NCBI RefSeq assembly: GCF_001423105.1
Contig: NZ_LMNV01000003.1
Location: 334,146-398,145 of the forward strand
From: Frondihabitans sp. Leaf304
Lineage (GTDB): Bacteria > Actinomycetota > Actinomycetes > Actinomycetales > Microbacteriaceae
Direction of reading: 5' to 3'
DNA length: 64,000 nt
Part shown: positions 34,430 through 43,221 of the stretch, piece by piece
How the letters are laid out: each line of letters opens with the position of its first letter
Numbering within the stretch: the first letter of the stretch is position 1
Notes under the pieces: model-generated
Told to the model about the DNA's origin: nothing
Databases searched by the model: none
The model's input: only the letters and a program-made list of their open reading frames with translations
Position numbers and translations under genes: made by a program

Positions 34430-35346
34430 CGAGACGCTTCTTTCGGTGTTTCGGTGTAGGGCAGGCGGGGGTCGGGCTCCTGCGATTCCCATTCCGCCCG
34501 GACCCAGCCGTGGGCCGGATCGTCGGAGATGTTCCAGACCCGCTCGGGGTCGGGGCCCGCCATCACGTTGAGGTAGTAGAGGTCGTAGCCCGGGGCCGCA
34601 ACGGCCGGGCCGTGATAGCCGAAGGGCACCAGGGCGATGTCTCCAGTGCGCACGAGCGCGTTGATGTCGATCTGGCCGGCCGGCGACGAGTACGTCGCGA
34701 ACATGCCGAACGGGTCGGCCTCGAGGGGTGCGGTCACACCGCGCGACACCGCCGACTCGAAGTAGTAGATCTCTTCCAGCTTCGACTCGTGGCCGGGCAC
34801 CGACTCGTCGTGCTTGTGCGCCGGGTACGACGACCAGTTCTCGGCCGGCGTGATGACCTCGCACACGATGAGCTTCTGCGCACGAAGGCCCGCCGGGGTG
34901 CCGTAGTTGTGCACCTGCCGGGTCGAACGACCGGCACCGCGGATCTCGACGGGAATGTCGGCTTTGCGGAGCACCTGCACGTCGAGCGCCTCGGTCGCGG
35001 GCGCCTCGGCGACCGCGACGCGGCCGGTGCCGGTGAGTGCGACGCTCGTGCCCACACCCGTGTACGCCACATCGGGCGGACCGTCGAAGACCGAAGCGCG
35101 ACCGGCGAGATCGAGTGAGCCGTGGGATCCTTCGCTCGTCACGTACTCGACGTGGACATCGCCCGATAGCGGGACGATCATCCGCTCGACGTCGACGCCC
35201 TCGAACCCGAGCGACCTGCCCTCGGTCAGCGCACCGACACGGATGCCGGTGTGCTGCCACCCTTCGAGGGAATCGTCGACGACGCTCTCCCAGCCGTCGC
35301 GGGCGAGGGCGCCTCTCGGATGGAACCAGTTCTGCTGCGGAGCCAT
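34426..35346 (-). CDS. iolB: 5-deoxy-glucuronate isomerase
   Basis: 306 residues. Bicupin of the KduI/IolB family, with metal ligands likely in YPAHKHDE and the downstream LEEIYYFE, and PFGYHGPAVAAPGYDLYYLNV near the C-terminus. It converts 5-deoxy-glucuronate to 2-deoxy-5-ke-togluconate. It lies 3 bp after iolA and overlaps iolD, so it is tightly coupled. Confidence 0.95.
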   Translation of the reverse strand: MAPQQNWFHPRGALARDGWESVVDDSLEGWQHTGIRVGALTEGRSLGFEGVDVERMIVPLSGDVHVEYVTSEGSHGSLDLAGRASVFDGPPDVAYTGVGTSVALTGTGRVAVAEAPATEALDVQVLRKADIPVEIRGAGRSTRQVHNYGTPAGLRAQKLIVCEVITPAENWSSYPAHKHDESVPGHESKLEEIYYFESAVSRGVTAPLEADPFGMFATYSSPAGQIDINALVRTGDIALVPFGYHGPAVAAPGYDLYYLNVMAGPDPERVWNISDDPAHGWVRAEWESQEPDPRLPYTETPKEASR

Positions 35347-35349
35347 CGA

Positions 35350-36879
35350 CTAGGCCTGCGGGAATCCGAGGTTGATGCCGCCGTGCGACGGGTCGGACCA
35401 GCGCGACGTGATCGCCTTCTCGCGCGTGAAGAAGTGGAAGCCCTGCAGACCGTAAGCCTTCGAGTCGCCGAAGATCGAGTCTTTGAAACCGCCGAACGAG
35501 TAATACGCGACGGGGACAGGGATCGGCACGTTGATGCCGATCATGCCGACCTCGATCTCGTTCTGGAAGCGCCTCGCGGCCCCGCCGTCGTTGGTGAAGA
35601 TCGCGGTGCCGTTGCCGAACGCACCCGAGTTGATGAGCTCGACGCCCTCCTCATAGGTGTCGACGCGCACGACGCTGAGCACCGGGCCAAAGATCTCTTC
35701 GGTGTAGACGCGGCTCGTGAGCGGAACCCGGTCGATGAGGGTGGGGCCGAACCAGAAGCCGTCCTTCTCGCCGTCGACGGCTACTTCACGCCCGTCGACG
35801 ACGACCTCGGCACCGTCTTCGAGAGCGATGTCGACGTACGAGGCCACCTTGTCGCGGTGCTGCCGGGTGACGAGCGGGCCCATGTCGCACGAGCGTCGAC
35901 CATCGCCGACGACGAGCTTCGCCATGCGCTCCTTGATCATCGGCACGACCTTGTCGGCCACGTCGCCGACCGCGACGAGCACGCTGATCGCCATGCACCG
36001 TTCGCCGGCCGAGCCGAAGCCGGCGTTGATGGCACTGTCGGCGACGAGCTCGAGGTCGGCGTCGGGCAGCACCAGCATGTGGTTCTTCGCCCCGCCGAGC
36101 GCCTGGACGCGCTTGCCGTTCTTCGCCGCGGTCTCGTAGATGTACTTCGCGATCGGGGTCGACCCGACGAACGAGATGCTGGCCACGTCGGGGCTGTTCA
36201 GCAGGCCGTCGACGGCGAGCTTGTCGCCCTGGAGCACGGTGAAGACGCCGTCGGGAAGCCCCGCCTCCTGGAACAGCTCGGCCAGGAAGATCGACGACGA
36301 GGGATCCTTCTCACTCGGCTTGAGCACGACGGTGTTGCCGACCGCGATGGCGATGGGGAAGAACCACATCGGCACCATGACCGGAAAGTTGAAGGGGCTG
36401 ATGATGCCCACGACGCCGAGTGGCGATTTGGTCGAGTAGACGTCGACACCCGTCGAGACCTGCTGGCTGAACTCGCCCTTGATCAGGTGCGGGAAGCCGG
36501 TGGCGAGTTCGAGCACCTCGAGGCCGCGCTGGATCTCGCCGAGGGAGTCGGAGACGACCTTGCCGTGCTCGGCGGTCAGGATCTGGGCGAGCTCGTCTTT
36601 GCGCTCGTTCACCAGCTCGCGAAAGCGGAACATGATCTGCTGGCGCTTGGTGATCGACATGTCTCGCCAGGCCGGAAAGGCTCTCTTGGCGCTCGCGATG
36701 GCCCGGTCGATCTCGTCTTGGCTGGCGAGGGCGACGTTCTTCGTCGCGACGCCGAGGGCCGGGTCGAAGACCGGGCTGGTGCGGCCGGAGGTACCGGCGA
36801 CGCGCTGACCGTCGATCCAGTGGGTGATCTCGGGAAGCGCGGTGCTCGTGCTGTCGGTCGAGGGAGCGGTGGTGGTCAT
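35350..36879 (-). CDS. iolA: Methylmalonate-semialdehyde dehydrogenase (CoA-acylating)
   Basis: 509 residues. Aldehyde dehydrogenase with IDGQRVAGTSGRTSPVF, SPFNFPVMVPMWFFPIA, NHMLVLPDADLELVADS and the catalytic Cys in SAGERCMAISV. The FNFPVMVP and GERCMA forms are those of the MMSDH subfamily, which makes acetyl-CoA from malonic semialdehyde at the end of inositol breakdown (or propionyl-CoA in valine breakdown). Its place inside the operon supports the inositol role. Confidence 0.95.
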   Translation of the reverse strand: MTTTAPSTDSTSTALPEITHWIDGQRVAGTSGRTSPVFDPALGVATKNVALASQDEIDRAIASAKRAFPAWRDMSITKRQQIMFRFRELVNERKDELAQILTAEHGKVVSDSLGEIQRGLEVLELATGFPHLIKGEFSQQVSTGVDVYSTKSPLGVVGIISPFNFPVMVPMWFFPIAIAVGNTVVLKPSEKDPSSSIFLAELFQEAGLPDGVFTVLQGDKLAVDGLLNSPDVASISFVGSTPIAKYIYETAAKNGKRVQALGGAKNHMLVLPDADLELVADSAINAGFGSAGERCMAISVLVAVGDVADKVVPMIKERMAKLVVGDGRRSCDMGPLVTRQHRDKVASYVDIALEDGAEVVVDGREVAVDGEKDGFWFGPTLIDRVPLTSRVYTEEIFGPVLSVVRVDTYEEGVELINSGAFGNGTAIFTNDGGAARRFQNEIEVGMIGINVPIPVPVAYYSFGGFKDSIFGDSKAYGLQGFHFFTREKAITSRWSDPSHGGINLGFPQA

Positions 36880-36896
36880 GGCTGCTTCTTTCTGAA

Positions 36897-37850
36897 CTAG
36901 GCGTGTTGGGTCTGCGCGGGCTGGATCGACGCGGACCCCGTCGGCGCCGACTGCTCGGAATGGACCAGACTCGCCGCGATGTCGACGGCGCCCTGGACGT
37001 CGTCGTCAGGCGGGTAGAGGAGGGTGCGCCCGACGGTGAGGCCGCGGACACCCGGCTGCGCCAGCGCATCGGCCCACTTTGCGTAGCTCGCGTCCGGGTT
37101 CTCGGCCGGATCGCCGCCGAGGAGCAGGGTCGGGAGGGTCGTCGCCGCCATGACACGTTCCATCTCATCGACGACCGGCAGCTTCAGCCAGCTGTACGCC
37201 GTTGACTCTCCGAGGCCCGAGGCGATGGCGACCGACTTGATCACGGCCTCGGTCGAGAGGTCGTTGACGATCGCGCCGTCGACCCAGTTCGAGACGAACG
37301 GCTCGAGCATGATCGGGAGCTTCAGGGCAGCCGCCTCGCTGACCGCCCGCGCCGTGGCCTCGACCGTCGCCGCCGTACCGGCGTCTTCGAGGTTGAGCCG
37401 CACGAGCAGCTTCGCGAAGTCGAAGCCGGCGTCGACGATACCGCGGGCCGAATAGGCGGTGAAGCGGTCGTCCATCTCGAAGCTCGCGCCCTGCAGGCCG
37501 CCCCGGTTCATCGACCCGACGACGACCTTCCCGTCGAGGGCGCCGAGGAGGGCGAGGTCTTCGAGGATGTCGGGGGTTCCGAGCACGCCGTCGACTCCGG
37601 GGCGTTCGAGCGCGACGACGAGGCGTCGCAGCAGTTCGCCGCGATCCGACATGGCCAGCGAGTCCCCGCGGACCCCGAGGGCACCCCGGGCCGTGTGATC
37701 GGCCGCGACGATGAAGAGCCGTCCGTCGCCCTCGAGCAGAGGGCGCTTGACGCGGGCTGCCAGTGCGGCGCCGATGGCAGCGGGCTGTGTGGCTCTGATG
37801 TCGCGGAGCCGTGCGATGTCGATGCCGTCGTGAGTGAAACCGTCAGACAT
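36897..37850 (-). CDS. Cgl0158-type (beta/alpha)8 barrel protein, aldolase-like
   Basis: 317 residues from ATG at 37850, overlapping iolC by 8 bp. The protein resembles class I aldolases of the DeoC/LacD kind: FIVAADHTARGALG, VDGVLGTPDILED, candidate Schiff-base Lys in YSWLKLPVVDEM, and LLLGGDPAENPD. Genes of this type accompany iol genes in Corynebacterium. It is the likely 2-deoxy-5-keto-gluconate-6-phosphate aldolase, since no other IolJ candidate is present; this is inference from context. Confidence 0.82.
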   Translation of the reverse strand: MSDGFTHDGIDIARLRDIRATQPAAIGAALAARVKRPLLEGDGRLFIVAADHTARGALGVRGDSLAMSDRGELLRRLVVALERPGVDGVLGTPDILEDLALLGALDGKVVVGSMNRGGLQGASFEMDDRFTAYSARGIVDAGFDFAKLLVRLNLEDAGTAATVEATARAVSEAAALKLPIMLEPFVSNWVDGAIVNDLSTEAVIKSVAIASGLGESTAYSWLKLPVVDEMERVMAATTLPTLLLGGDPAENPDASYAKWADALAQPGVRGLTVGRTLLYPPDDDVQGAVDIAASLVHSEQSAPTGSASIQPAQTQHA

Positions 37851-38811
37851 GGAGAGCCTCCTCGAGAACAGCCTCGACCTCGGCCGAGGTCGGCATGGCG
37901 GTCGAGCACTCGAATCGGGTGGCGACGATACCGCCGGCGGCATTCGCGAACCGCAGCACCCGCTCGAGCGGCCAGCCTTCGATGAGCCCGTGGCAGAGGG
38001 CACCGCCGAAGCCGTCGCCCGAGCCGAGACCGTTGATGACGGTGACGAGGTGCGCCGGAACCTCGATCGTCTCGTCGGCCGTCTTCGCGAGCACACCCCG
38101 CGGCCCCTGCTTGACGATCGCGAGTTCGACGCCGCGTTCGAGAAGAGCATCGGCCGCCCGGTGCGGATCGGTCTCGCCGACAGCGATCTCGCATTCCTCG
38201 CGGTTGCCGACTGCCACGGTGACGTGCTCGAGCGCACGGCCGACCTCGCGGGTGGCGACCTCGGGCGACGACCAGAACATGGGCCGGTAGTCGAGGTCGA
38301 GGATCGTCAGCGGGCGGCGGGCACGAGCCTGATAGGCGACGTGGTGAGCCTGACGACTGGGCTCCTCGGAGAGGCCCGTCACAGTTGTCCAGAAGACCTT
38401 GGTCTGCTCGATCGCGGCGAGGTCGAGCGACTTCACCGAGATCATGAGGTCGGGCGCTTTGGGGGCGCGGTAGAAGTAGAGGGGGAAGTCGTCGGGCGGG
38501 AAGATCTCGCAGAAGGTCACGGGTGTGTTCAGCCCGTCGACCGATGCGATGAACTTCGTCGAGACACCGAGCCGCTCGAGTTCTTTCACGACGTAGCGAC
38601 CGAAGGGGTCGTTACCGGTGCGCGTGACGACGGCTGTGCGGTGCTCGTACCGCGACGCGGCGATGGCGACATTCGTGGCGCTGCCGCCGACCGACTTCGA
38701 GAACGTCTCGACCTCCTCGAGCGGAACCCCGGCTTGCTGCGGATAGATGTCGACGCCCACTCGACCCATGGTGATCACGTCGAAGGCGTGGTGCTCTGGT
38801 GTCTGCGTCAT
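37843..38811 (-). CDS. iolC: 5-dehydro-2-deoxygluconokinase
   Basis: 322 residues from ATG at 38811; an upstream in-frame start at 38889 would place the operator within the gene and adds non-family sequence. PfkB/ribokinase fold: ITMGRVGVDIYPQQ, VGGSATNVAIAAS, and the C-terminal active site GLGSGDGFGGAL (Gly-Ser-Gly-Asp in place of the more usual GAGD). It phosphorylates 2-deoxy-5-keto-gluconate. First gene of the leftward iol operon. Confidence 0.93.
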   Translation of the reverse strand: MTQTPEHHAFDVITMGRVGVDIYPQQAGVPLEEVETFSKSVGGSATNVAIAASRYEHRTAVVTRTGNDPFGRYVVKELERLGVSTKFIASVDGLNTPVTFCEIFPPDDFPLYFYRAPKAPDLMISVKSLDLAAIEQTKVFWTTVTGLSEEPSRQAHHVAYQARARRPLTILDLDYRPMFWSSPEVATREVGRALEHVTVAVGNREECEIAVGETDPHRAADALLERGVELAIVKQGPRGVLAKTADETIEVPAHLVTVINGLGSGDGFGGALCHGLIEGWPLERVLRFANAAGGIVATRFECSTAMPTSAEVEAVLEEALHV

Positions 38812-38880
38812 GCTCGTCTGGACAACTTCCTCGTCGTGGGCCGATCTGCGATTCCCGATGAGCGTACACCGGTTTTGGCT

Positions 38881-38896
38881 TAATGTCATGACATTA
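38881..38896. promoter_or_regulatory. Operator candidate for the GntR regulator (iolC promoter)
   Basis: TAATGTCATGACATTA is a perfect 16-bp palindrome, 70 bp upstream of the iolC start and 83 bp from the divergent rmuC start. It is the best-formed of the three related sites in this locus. Confidence 0.65.
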
Positions 38897-38978
38897 TGTC
38901 TCAGCTCTGCTGAAGCACCGTAGAGACCAGATCCCAGGATCCGACGGCACTGTCGGTAGCTCCTGCCAGACTCCTCGC

Positions 38979-40259
38979 ATGTCTCCCGTCATGGCCCTTC
39001 TCCTCGGTCTTCTCACCGGTGCGGTGGCCGGTCTCGTGATCGGCCGCCTGCTGCTCTCAGCTCGCGCGGCCGCCGCCGACTCGACCGCCGCCGCTCTCCG
39101 CGATCGCCTCGCCGCGCAAGAAGAGCTGCACGCGCGGCAGCTCGAGCAGCAGGAGCAACGGGTCGACGAGCTCCACGACCGGCTGATCGCCGCGGCCGAG
39201 GCCGAAACCAGACGCTCGTCATCCGACGGGCGGGTCTTGACGGCTCTCAGCCCGGTCGCCGAGACTCTGCGAGCCGTGCAGCTCAAAGTCGCCGAGCTCG
39301 AACAGCAGCGACACCGGCAGCACGGCGAGCTGAGTGAGCAGCTGCGGAGTGCCGCCGAGTCGGAGGAGCGCCTCCGGTCGACGGCCGAGTCGCTCGCGGC
39401 CGCCCTCAAGTCGAACAGCACGCGCGGAGTCTGGGGCGAGACGCAGCTCCGCAACGTGGTGCAGGCGGCCGGGCTGCTCGAACGGGTCGACTTCGACGTG
39501 CAGACCGGCATCGTGGCCGATTCCGGTGCCCGGCGCCCCGACATGGTCATCCACCTGCCCGGCGGCAAGAACATCGCGGTCGACGCCAAGGTCCCCTTCT
39601 CCGCCTATCTCGAGGCGTCGAGCATCCCCGCGACGGCGACGGGGGCCGAGTTCGCGCGCCGGGGCGAGCTGCTCCGCGAGCACGTCAAGGCGGTCCGCGC
39701 TCACATCGACGCCCTGTCGAGCAAGGCCTACTGGTCGGGGCTCGAGTCGTCGCCCGAACTCACCATCGCCTTCATCCCGAGCGAATCGCTCGTCTCGTCG
39801 GCCCTCGAGGCCGACCCCTCCGTGATGGACTACGCCTTCCAGAAGAAGGTGGCGCTGGCCTCCCCCGTTACCCTCTGGTCGGTGCTCAAGACCATCGCCT
39901 TCAGCTGGCAGCAGGATGTCGTCACCCAGGAGGCCAAGCAGCTGTTCGATCTGAGCCGCGAGCTCTACGGCCGCCTCTCGACGATGGCCACTCACGTCGA
40001 CAAGCTCGGCCGGTCGATCCGCGGCACCGTGACCGACTACAACCGCTTCGTCGGCTCGCTCGAGCGGCAGGTGTTGCCGTCGGCGCGACGGCTGAGCGTG
40101 CTCGACGAGAGCACCGTCATCGCGGCGTCCCCTCCGATCGACGACGTACCGCGCGATCTCGCTGCACCCGAGCTCATCGCCGAGCTCGACGCCGCTCCTG
40201 CGCCCGTACCCACGCCTGCACCTGCCTCCCCACCCGAGCCAACTCCCCCAGCTATCTAG
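38979..40259 (+). CDS. rmuC: DNA recombination protein RmuC
   Basis: 426 residues. One N-terminal membrane helix (about residues 3-25), a long coiled coil (about 30-145), then the conserved RmuC nuclease-like domain with RGVWGETQLRNVVQAAGLLERVDF, RRPDMVIHLPGGKNIAVDAKVPF and FIPSESLVSSALE. It limits DNA inversions at short repeats in E. coli. The tail is Pro/Ala-rich. It converges on glpX, separated by a nested hairpin. Confidence 0.93.
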   Translation: MSPVMALLLGLLTGAVAGLVIGRLLLSARAAAADSTAAALRDRLAAQEELHARQLEQQEQRVDELHDRLIAAAEAETRRSSSDGRVLTALSPVAETLRAVQLKVAELEQQRHRQHGELSEQLRSAAESEERLRSTAESLAAALKSNSTRGVWGETQLRNVVQAAGLLERVDFDVQTGIVADSGARRPDMVIHLPGGKNIAVDAKVPFSAYLEASSIPATATGAEFARRGELLREHVKAVRAHIDALSSKAYWSGLESSPELTIAFIPSESLVSSALEADPSVMDYAFQKKVALASPVTLWSVLKTIAFSWQQDVVTQEAKQLFDLSRELYGRLSTMATHVDKLGRSIRGTVTDYNRFVGSLERQVLPSARRLSVLDESTVIAASPPIDDVPRDLAAPELIAELDAAPAPVPTPAPASPPEPTPPAI

Positions 40260-40267
40260 GCAGCGTT

Positions 40268-40337
40268 CCCTCGACCGACGAAAACGGGCGGACCCGCCAC
40301 CGAAGTGACAGATCCGCCCGAGATGGTCGGTCGAGGG
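40268..40337. terminator. Nested inverted repeat between rmuC and glpX
   Basis: Outer arms CCCTCGACCGAC (40268-40279) and GTCGGTCGAGGG (40326-40337) are perfect; inner arms CGGGCGGA (40285-40292) and TCCGCCCG (40313-40320) are also perfect. It probably terminates both converging genes. Confidence 0.75.
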
Positions 40338-40355
40338 TTTCGACCGGAAGAGCTC

Positions 40356-41348
40356 TTACTCGCCAAGCCACTTCGACTCGAGGTGGTCGGCGATCACACG
40401 ACGCTGGGTGCCCGAGTGCGACCGCAGCACGAGCGACTCGGTGCGAATGAGGCCGTTCTTGCGCGAGACACCGGCCACGAGGCCACCGTCGGTGACACCC
40501 GTCGCGACGAAGTACGTGTTGTCGCCCGTGACCAGGTCGTCCTGGTCGAGAATCCGGTCGAGGTCGTGACCGGCGTCGAGGGCGCGCTGGCGCTCGGTGT
40601 CGTCTTTGGGCTTGAGTCGCCCCTGGATCACGCCGCCGAGCGCTTTGACGGCGCACGCGGTGATGATGCCCTCGGGGGTTCCGCCGACGCCGACACACAT
40701 GTCGATGCGCGAGTCGGGGCGGGCGGCGTTGATGCCACCGGCGACGTCTCCGTCGAGCAGCAGGCGCGTGCCGGCGCCGGCCGCGCGGATGTCGGCGATG
40801 AGCTGCTTGTGGCGCGGGCGGTCGAGGACGGCGATCTGCATCTCTTCGACGGGGATGCCCTTGGCCTCGGCCAGGGCGCGGATGTTCTCGCCGATCGGGC
40901 GGGCGAGGTCGATGACTCCGCGACCCTCGGGCCCCGTCACGATCTTGTCCATGTAGAAGACGGCGCTCGGGTCGTACATCGTTCCGCGGTCCGAGACGGC
41001 GATGACCGAGACGGCGTTCATGCGGCCGGTCGCGGTCAGCGAGGTGCCGTCGATCGGGTCGACGGCGATGTCGAACGACGCCCCGTTGCCCGTGCCGACG
41101 TGCTCGCCGTTGAACAGCATGGGGGCTTCGTCTTTCTCGCCCTCGCCGATCACCACGACGCCGTCGAAGTCGACCGTGCCGAGGAATTTGCGCATGGCGT
41201 CGACCGCGGCGCCGTCGGCGAGGTTCTTCTCGCCTCGGCCGATCCACGGTGCTGCTCGGATCGCCGCGGCCTCGGTCGCTCGCACCAGCTCCATACCGAG
41301 GTTGCGGTCGGGGTGCGTGAACAGGGTGCCTGGCTCCGTAGTCGTCAT
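40356..41348 (-). CDS. glpX: Fructose-1,6-bisphosphatase class II
   Basis: 330 residues from ATG at 41348. GlpX family: NLADGAAVDAMRKFL, GEGEKDEAPML, DPIDGTSLTATG (metal-binding), and GGTPEGIITACAVK. Gluconeogenic phosphatase. On the minus strand TAGTAA lies about 12 bp before the ATG, so the transcript leader may be very short. It diverges from fba, the preceding enzyme of the pathway. Confidence 0.95.
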   Translation of the reverse strand: MTTTEPGTLFTHPDRNLGMELVRATEAAAIRAAPWIGRGEKNLADGAAVDAMRKFLGTVDFDGVVVIGEGEKDEAPMLFNGEHVGTGNGASFDIAVDPIDGTSLTATGRMNAVSVIAVSDRGTMYDPSAVFYMDKIVTGPEGRGVIDLARPIGENIRALAEAKGIPVEEMQIAVLDRPRHKQLIADIRAAGAGTRLLLDGDVAGGINAARPDSRIDMCVGVGGTPEGIITACAVKALGGVIQGRLKPKDDTERQRALDAGHDLDRILDQDDLVTGDNTYFVATGVTDGGLVAGVSRKNGLIRTESLVLRSHSGTQRRVIADHLESKWLGE

Positions 41349-41498
41349 ATTCCGAACTTTACTAGGGCCTCGACTCGATCCCTTCGTGCGGGGTGGGCTT
41401 TCGCCTGCACGTCTGTGCATCGTCATCGCGATGGAGCGCCCATTTGGGCGGCGAGTCTAGAGTTGAGCCCGAACGCGCCCGTCATCGAAGGAGAAGTC

Positions 41499-42527
41499 AT
41501 GCCCGTCGCCACCCCAGACCAGTACGCCGAGATGCTCGACCGAGCCAAAGCGCAGGGGTTCGCCTACCCCGCCATCAACGTCTCGTCGTCGCAGACCATC
41601 AACTCGGTGCTGCAGGGTCTGACCGAGGCCGGCTCCGACGGCATCATCCAGGTCACGACCGGAGGCGCCGACTACTTCGCCGGCCAGACCGTCAAGAACC
41701 GAGCCGCCGGCGCCATCGCGTTCGCCAAGTTCGCCACCGAGGTGGCCAAGAACTACCCGATCACCGTGGCTCTGCACACCGACCACTGCCCGAAAGACGC
41801 TCTCGACGGGTTCGTGCTGCCCTTGATCGCCGCCTCCGAAGAAGAGATCAAGGCCGGGCGTAACCCGCTGTTCCAGTCGCACATGTGGGATGGCTCGGCG
41901 GTTCCCCTCGACGAGAACATCTCGATCGCCGAAGAGATGCTCAAGCGCACCCGTGCGATCAACGCCATTCTCGAGGTCGAGATCGGCGTCGTCGGCGGCG
42001 AAGAAGACGGCGTCGAGCACGAGGGCACCAACGACGCCCTGTACACGACCGTCGGCGACGTGACCCGCGTGGTCGAGGCGCTCGGCCTCGGCGAGAAGGG
42101 TCGCTACATCGCGGCGCTCACCTTTGGCAACGTCCACGGCGTCTACAAGCCCGGCAACGTCAAGCTCCGCCCCGAACTCCTCGGCGAGATCCAGCAGGGC
42201 ATCCAAGAGAAGTTCGGCACGAAAGACAAGCCCCTCGAGCTCGTCTTCCACGGCGGTTCGGGCTCGTCCGACGCCGAGATCTCGGAGGCCGTCTCGAACG
42301 GTGTCGTGAAGATGAACATCGACACCGACACGCAGTACGCCTTCTCCCGCTCGATCGCCGACACGGTGCTCAAGAACTACGACGGCTTCTTGAAGGTCGA
42401 CGGTGAGGTCGGCAACAAGAAGACCTACGACCCGCGCTCCTGGGGCAAGATCGCCGAGTCCGCCATGGCCGCTCGCGTGATCGAGGCCACCAAGCAGCTC
42501 GGCTCGTTCGGCCACTCGCAGGGCTGA
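41499..42527 (+). CDS. fbaA: Fructose-bisphosphate aldolase class II
   Basis: 342 residues from ATG at 41499 with GAAGGAG upstream. Class II zinc aldolase: YPAINVSSSQTINSVLQG, zinc/catalytic HTDHCPKD, EVEIGVVGGEEDG, FGNVHGVYKPGNV, FHGGSGSSDAEI and KMNIDTDTQYAF. Glycolysis and gluconeogenesis. Followed by a strong terminator. Confidence 0.97.
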   Translation: MPVATPDQYAEMLDRAKAQGFAYPAINVSSSQTINSVLQGLTEAGSDGIIQVTTGGADYFAGQTVKNRAAGAIAFAKFATEVAKNYPITVALHTDHCPKDALDGFVLPLIAASEEEIKAGRNPLFQSHMWDGSAVPLDENISIAEEMLKRTRAINAILEVEIGVVGGEEDGVEHEGTNDALYTTVGDVTRVVEALGLGEKGRYIAALTFGNVHGVYKPGNVKLRPELLGEIQQGIQEKFGTKDKPLELVFHGGSGSSDAEISEAVSNGVVKMNIDTDTQYAFSRSIADTVLKNYDGFLKVDGEVGNKKTYDPRSWGKIAESAMAARVIEATKQLGSFGHSQG

Positions 42528-42536
42528 GACTCGACG

Positions 42537-42568
42537 CGAAAGCCCCGCCCACTCGGGCGGGGCTTTCG
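42537..42568 (+). terminator. Terminator after fbaA
   Basis: A perfect 14-bp stem (42537-42550 with 42555-42568) and a 4-base loop ACTC, nine bases after the fbaA stop. The arms contain AAAG/CTTT ends. Confidence 0.85.
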
Positions 42569-42618
42569 TCGTCTCGGGCCCTGGTGCATCGACCCCAGGA
42601 TCCGGGTCGGTGATGCGA

Positions 42619-43221
42619 CTAGACGGCTCCGGTGAACGACGGGTCGCCCATGACGATCGCCACGACGACCAGGCCCAGCGCGAGATTGACGATCACGCCC
42701 GGCAGCAGCAGCACCAGCCACGATCGCTTGCCGACTCGCAGGCGACGCAGAGCGACGACCAGCGCGATCAAAAAGACCGGCACCGAGACGATGGCCGCCA
42801 CGAGAGCGACGGTGTCGAGGATCGCAGTGCTCTGAAAAGTGCCACTCAGGTACCCGAGCCGCGTGAACTCCGACACGTAGCGGCCGGTGAAGGTCTTGGC
42901 GTCGAACGCCGAACTGACGACGTCGTAGCCACCGAGAACGGCGAGCAGGACGGTGGCGAAGCGATTGAACGCGGCACGACGAAGCGCTCGGGGCGGAGGG
43001 CCGGCGACGGGGGAACCGGTCGGCGGAGGAGCGTCGAATCGCTGCCGGGCCTCGGGCGGTGCCGGACGTGCGTCGCTCTGCTGACGAGCCGCAGGATCCT
43101 GCGCTCGTTGCTCATCGACAGGTGCCGGGGCAACCGGGCTCACCCAGCCCGGCGGCGCGTACTCGCCGTACTCGGGGGCCGGACGCCCCTCGACCCGCAC
43201 GTCGCCGTCGGGATCGGTCAT
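42619..43221 (-). CDS. DUF6264-like membrane protein
   Basis: 200 residues from ATG at 43221, overlapping the ispH stop (ATGA). A Pro/Ala-rich cytoplasmic N-terminus of about 80 residues with [13 protein letters not shown] is followed by three membrane helices (about 85-105, 135-155 and 170-195). This layout matches the DUF6264 family seen in Microbacteriaceae. Function unknown. Confidence 0.7.
   Translation of the reverse strand: MTDPDGDVRVEGRPAPEYGEYAPPGWVSPVAPAPVDEQRAQDPAARQQSDARPAPPEARQRFDAPPPTGSPVAGPPPRALRRAAFNRFATVLLAVLGGYDVVSSAFDAKTFTGRYVSEFTRLGYLSGTFQSTAILDTVALVAAIVSVPVFLIALVVALRRLRVGKRSWLVLLLPGVIVNLALGLVVVAIVMGDPSFTGAV

Noticed and set aside
38812-38889. N-terminal extension of IolC from the start at 38889
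   Set aside because: The 26 extra residues are not family-like and the start would fall inside the proposed operator. The ATG at 38811 begins directly before conserved sequence.
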